Below, piece after piece: positions 60,420 to 64,000 of a stretch of DNA of 64,000 nt. The DNA lies in assembly GCF_963082655.1 (NCBI RefSeq), contig NC_081553.1:38589205-38653204 (forward strand). The letters are read 5' to 3'. This DNA comes from Stomoxys calcitrans (taxonomy: Eukaryota > Arthropoda > Insecta > Diptera > Muscidae). The translations under genes were made by a program, and so were the position numbers. The notes beneath the pieces are model-generated. The model did not search any database, had not been told where the DNA came from, and saw only the letters and a list, made by a program, of their open reading frames with translations. Within the stretch, counting starts at the first letter, position 1; every line of letters begins with the position of its first letter.

Positions 60420-61038
60420 GATTTAGATTCGATGTCCGTCTGTCTGTCTGTCCATGTATTCTTGTAATCGAGGTACAGCTCGCATTTGTTGTCCGATTTT
60501 CACAAAATTTTGCATAAGTGTCTTTTTTTGTTCAAGGACGAAAGCTATTGATTTAAAAAAAAATCTGTTCAGATTTAGATATAGCTCCCATATATATCTT
60601 TCATCCGATGTGCCCTTTTAAAGCTGTAGGAGCCGCAATTTTGTTGCAATCTCTACCAAATTTGGCATGAAATGTTCGTGTGACGTTCCAATATGTGTGC
60701 AAAATTTCTTCATAATCGGATCAGATTTAGATATAGCTTCCATATATATGTATCGCCCGATTAGCACTTAAATGGCCGTAGTAGCTACAAATTTTCAACC
60801 GATCTGCACAAAATTTGACTTGGACAATCCAATTCGTTACTGATTTTAACATATCTGCAAATTTTTATCAAAATCCGTTCAGATAAAATCGTTTCTATTC
60901 GATATTTCAATAGGTAGGTATGGTAAAGTCTGACTAAATTTGGATATAAGTGCTATCTATTAAAAGTATTACGTATACTCGGTGGTATCGGGTACTATAC
61001 AGTCGGCTCCGCCCGACTTTTGCTTTTCCTTACTGGTT
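60420..61038 (+). mobile_element. Second Helentron-like subfamily element, 5'-truncated
   Basis: It starts at 'cgatgtccgtctgtctgtc', the internal TCCG/TCTG microsatellite of these elements. Two diverged units with 'agatatagctcccatatata' and 'tagatatagcttccatatat' follow (near 60576 and 60727). It ends 'acagtcggctccgcccgact' then tttgctttt. The terminal GC-rich hairpin (GTCGGCTCCGCCCGAC) is a different sequence from the GGCCCGGCCGAA type of the other elements. The 5' terminus is missing. Confidence 0.65.
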
Positions 61039-61049
61039 TTATTTATTCT

Positions 61050-61605
61050 TACAGAGCCTTAATTTTTTTTTGTAATGATTTTTTTATTTTTTTCTAATTT
61101 TTTAAAATTTTTTCTTTTTTTTAATTTTTTCATTTATTTTAATTTTTTTAGTTTTTTATTTATTTTTTAATTTTTTTTTCTAATATTTTTTTAAATTTTT
61201 TTTTATTTTTTTTAATTTTTTTTTTAGTTTTTTTTATTTTTTTTAACTTTTTTTATTTTTTTTTATTTTTTTTGTTTTTTTTTTGTATTTTGTTTTTAAT
61301 TTTTTTATTCATTTTTTTTTAATTTGTTTTTTATTTTTTTAATTTTTGTTTATTTTTTAATTTTTTTAATATTTTTTTTTATTTTTTTTTTTATTTTTTA
61401 ATTTTTTTAATTTTTTTTTTTTATTTTTTTTTTTTATTTTTTTTTTTTATTTTTTTTAATTTTATTATAATTTTTTTTAATATTTTTTTAATTTTTGTTT
61501 TATTTTTTTTTTAATTTTTGTTTTATTTTTTTTTTATTATTTTTTTATAATATTTTTTTTTATTGTTTTTTTAATTTTTTTAATATTTTTATTTTTCAAA
61601 ATTTT
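61050..61605. other. T-rich low-complexity tract
   Basis: About 550 bp of almost pure T with interspersed A (words like 'tttttttatttttttta'). It starts within about 20 bp of the end of the Helentron-like element. No gene; it may be prone to assembly error. Confidence 0.7.
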
Positions 61606-63627
61606 TTTCCTACTTCCCTATTTTCAAGATAACATTAATGTAGTCCAAAACCCTGTGGTACTAGCGTAGATGGTGTTTAATGATTATTATTTACCCCTTT
61701 TCATGGTACCTAGATCTTTTTTTGTGTGTTTTGTTTTGTTTTGTTACTCTTTGGTTTCAAATATCATTCCCTAGCACCATTTGAGATAAAGGCCAAAGAT
61801 AACACTTATTTTGTTTTGGTAACCAAAAACAAAAACAATACAGAAAATACACTCAGAATTAGGCAATATTACATAGGCGCCACAAAGACGACAGTTCGAA
61901 ACGCATACAGCACCCTCACCTTACATACAGTCTATGAATCAATAAGGAAAACCCTAAAGTACAGACATACATTCACACACACATACATACAGGAATCTAT
62001 ACAATCATAGAAATCTTATCTTTGGAATCACGTGAGAATATTATTGGGGTTAATTGTTTGAATCATCATCATAAGCAAGAAAATGCATAACACATCTTTG
62101 GGGCCCAAGAGGCTAGCTAACTTAGCACCTTCAAACACTCACTTTACTTTGGGTCATAACAATGAAAAAAATGAGCATTGAATTTTCACCATAAGTGTTG
62201 AGTGTTTTTCGTTTTTTTCCTTTTTCTTTTGAAGCCATTAAACGTCAGTGGTTTCTGGTTCCAGGTTGTATAATCATTTTATGATGGCAATTATTGACAA
62301 CAATCCTCAAAGTTAGGTGCGAAATCAAGCAAGCAACCAACCATCAGTATTTGTTTTTATTTTTTCCTTTTGATTGTTTTTAGCACACAAAACAATCAAA
62401 GTCTCTATAAAAACTGAGAAGAAAAAAAAACAATACAATTTAATTAGTATTTGTGCAAGGTGCAGAGTAAGAATACCAGTAGTTTTATATACCTCCCATA
62501 TATATATGTACAGGGAATGGGAATAGTTCTACTACTCGACCAATATCTCTTTCATTTATACCATAACAACAAAAACAAGCAAACCAAAGGCTACGAAACG
62601 TTAAACAAAACCCAAAAACAATATAACACAATTTTATAGTGTTGTGATTTGACATGTGCCTTAGTTGCTGGGTTTTTTTAGATTTATGAAAATTTATGAT
62701 GGGGTCTCTGGGGGTATTATAAAAAGACAACAACAACAAACGTCATGTATTTTGTTTTATTTTTCCCTCAGCACTAAAGGTTTTTGGTCAGCCAGTCAGC
62801 TGGCTAGACCAAAGGCATAGGTAAACCATACAGAATATCTTTTGGGGACTTTTTGCAAGGCAAATCAAAGTTGGCTAATACCCTCTCTAACTAAACAGAA
62901 CATAGGGATTTCATATTTCTTTTATTTTTTGCCATTATTTTACATTTCATAACATAAATAAAAAAAAAATATTTTTAGTTTTTTTGTTACCTTGTGTATA
63001 ACACAAATTAACCTTTAATCAAGTAATTTGTCAAAATATGTACACAAAACAACTACCAGCTGGTCTACAATAAATACTTGGCGGTAATATAAAACGCATT
63101 AAATCATATTGGACACCAGACAATTACTCTCCTTTTCTAAACATGGTGGTGATCTATAACAAAAAAAAATCAAAAAAAAAAAAATAATAAATTGTTGCAA
63201 TTTTCATTGGTAGCGTTTGGGTTGGTTTTCTGTCCGTCCGTCTGTCTGCTGCATATGGGGTTCATACTGTTTTTGGCTATGCAATAAATCATAATTTTAT
63301 AATTAACGCAACATAAATATAATTCACACATAAGAAGTTCTTTTTTTTTGATTTGGCTTAATAGTGATGTTGATGGTTTCATTAGTATTACAAATCTTGT
63401 TCGTAATAAACAAAAAATATTTCAATAAGATATTTAAAAAAAGAAAATAATAAAAATAAATAAAAAAAAATTAAAAATAAATAATAAAAAAAATTTAAAA
63501 ATAAATAATAAAAACAAAATTAAAAAAGCAAAAATAACAAATGGAAATAAAAAATTAAAAAAAAATTAAAGACATTTAAAAATAATACAAAATTTTAAAA
63601 AGCTAAAAAATTAAAAAACAATTAAGA
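61606..63627. other. Gene-free intron 3 sequence ending in A-rich tract
   Basis: Unique-looking AT-rich DNA. ACA/CATA runs at 61968-61992, (TCCG/TCTG) at 63231-63248, and an A-rich tract at 63410-63625 that abuts the next element. No supported gene. Confidence 0.5.
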
Positions 63628-64000
63628 GCGTGGTAAGTTCGGCCAGGCCGAATCTTATATACCCTCCACCATGGATCGCATTTGTCGAGTTCTATGCGCG
63701 GTATCTCTTTTTAGGCAAACAAAGAATACTGAATAAGAACGGTTATGCTATTGGAGCTATATCAAGTTATAGTCTAATTCAGACCATAAATGAATGCTGA
63801 ACATTGTAGAAGTCATTGTGTAATATTTCAGTTCATTCGGATGAGAATTGCGCCCTCTAGACTCTCAAGAAGTCAAGACCCAAGATCGGTTTATTGGTCA
63901 GCTATATCAGGTTATTGACCGATTTGCGCCATACTTGGCACAGTTGTTGGATATCATAACAAAACACGTCGTGCAAAATTTCATTCCAATCGGATAAGAA
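63628..64000 (-). mobile_element. Helentron-like element, inverted, cut by window end
   Basis: 'gagcgtggtaagttcggcca' starts the element; it continues 'ggccgaatcttatataccct' and 'ccaccatggatcgcatttgt', the reverse complement of the 3' end at 40590-40660. Inside, 'gaactgtagaagtca'-like text near 63797 matches 20142. The first 153-bp-type unit ('gaagtcaagacccaagatcg', 'cagctatatcaggttat') follows. It runs out of the window. Confidence 0.75.

Larger units (their letters stand above)
47229..64000 (+). other. hth: hth intron 3, partial (more than 16.7 kb)
   Basis: It begins GTAAGT at 47229. No acceptor followed by the expected next MEIS-domain codons was recognised before the window ends, so the intron is inferred to run out of the window. 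It contains box-A clusters 6 and 7, the GGGCGCC array and several transposable elements. Confidence 0.75.

Noticed and set aside
47229..64000. hth exon 4 (next part of the MEIS domain)
   Set aside because: Looked for the expected IRSQKPYY / VLRFHLLELEKV-type segment after an acceptor site and did not find it. It presumably lies beyond the window.

Overview
This is eukaryotic DNA from a higher fly (Diptera, probably a calyptrate/muscid such as a house fly or stable fly; the species is an inference). Base composition is very AT-rich, with microsatellites, tRNA-derived SINEs, mariner debris and DINE-1/Helentron-like elements. The only confident protein-coding gene is the 5' part of homothorax (hth), on the + strand. 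hth encodes the MEIS-class TALE homeodomain cofactor that binds Extradenticle.

Three coding exons were joined by hand. Exon 1 (4391-4405) encodes MAQPR. Exon 2 (36842-37128) encodes the Gly/His/Ala-rich N-terminus. Exon 3 (47087-47228) starts the MEIS/PKNOX N-terminal domain. All donor and acceptor sites are canonical and phases match, giving residues 1-148. The remaining exons, including the homeobox, must lie beyond 64000. Introns 1 and 2 are about 32.4 kb and 10 kb, and intron 3 exceeds 16.7 kb. Nearly everything else is upstream flank (1-4390) or intron.

Layout: 1-1240 holds LINE, mariner and SINE fossils. 1241-4390 is upstream flank and probable 5' leader. 4.4-26 kb (intron 1) is a transposon graveyard of SINEs, a mariner MITE, Helentron-like elements with 153-bp minisatellites, and local tandem repeats. 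26-48.5 kb contains six clusters of a short palindromic box (GCAACATGTTGC plus a second half-box) recurring every ~120-180 bp. The clusters lie close to exons 2 and 3 but skip the coding sequence. 50.6-55.0 kb contains a different array in which a GC-rich box (TGATCGGGCGCCA / GCTCGGGCGCCA) recurs about every 150 bp in AT-rich sequence. 57.3-58.4 kb carries an inverted-orientation cluster of the first box. 60.4-64 kb has more Helentron-like elements and AT tracts.

The best candidates for something undescribed are these two box families. Each has a short, nearly invariant, self-complementary box, strongly diverged spacers and a near-nucleosomal period. They look like decayed satellites whose boxes have been preserved, or like arrays of a protein-binding or RNA-folding element in the introns of a developmental regulator.
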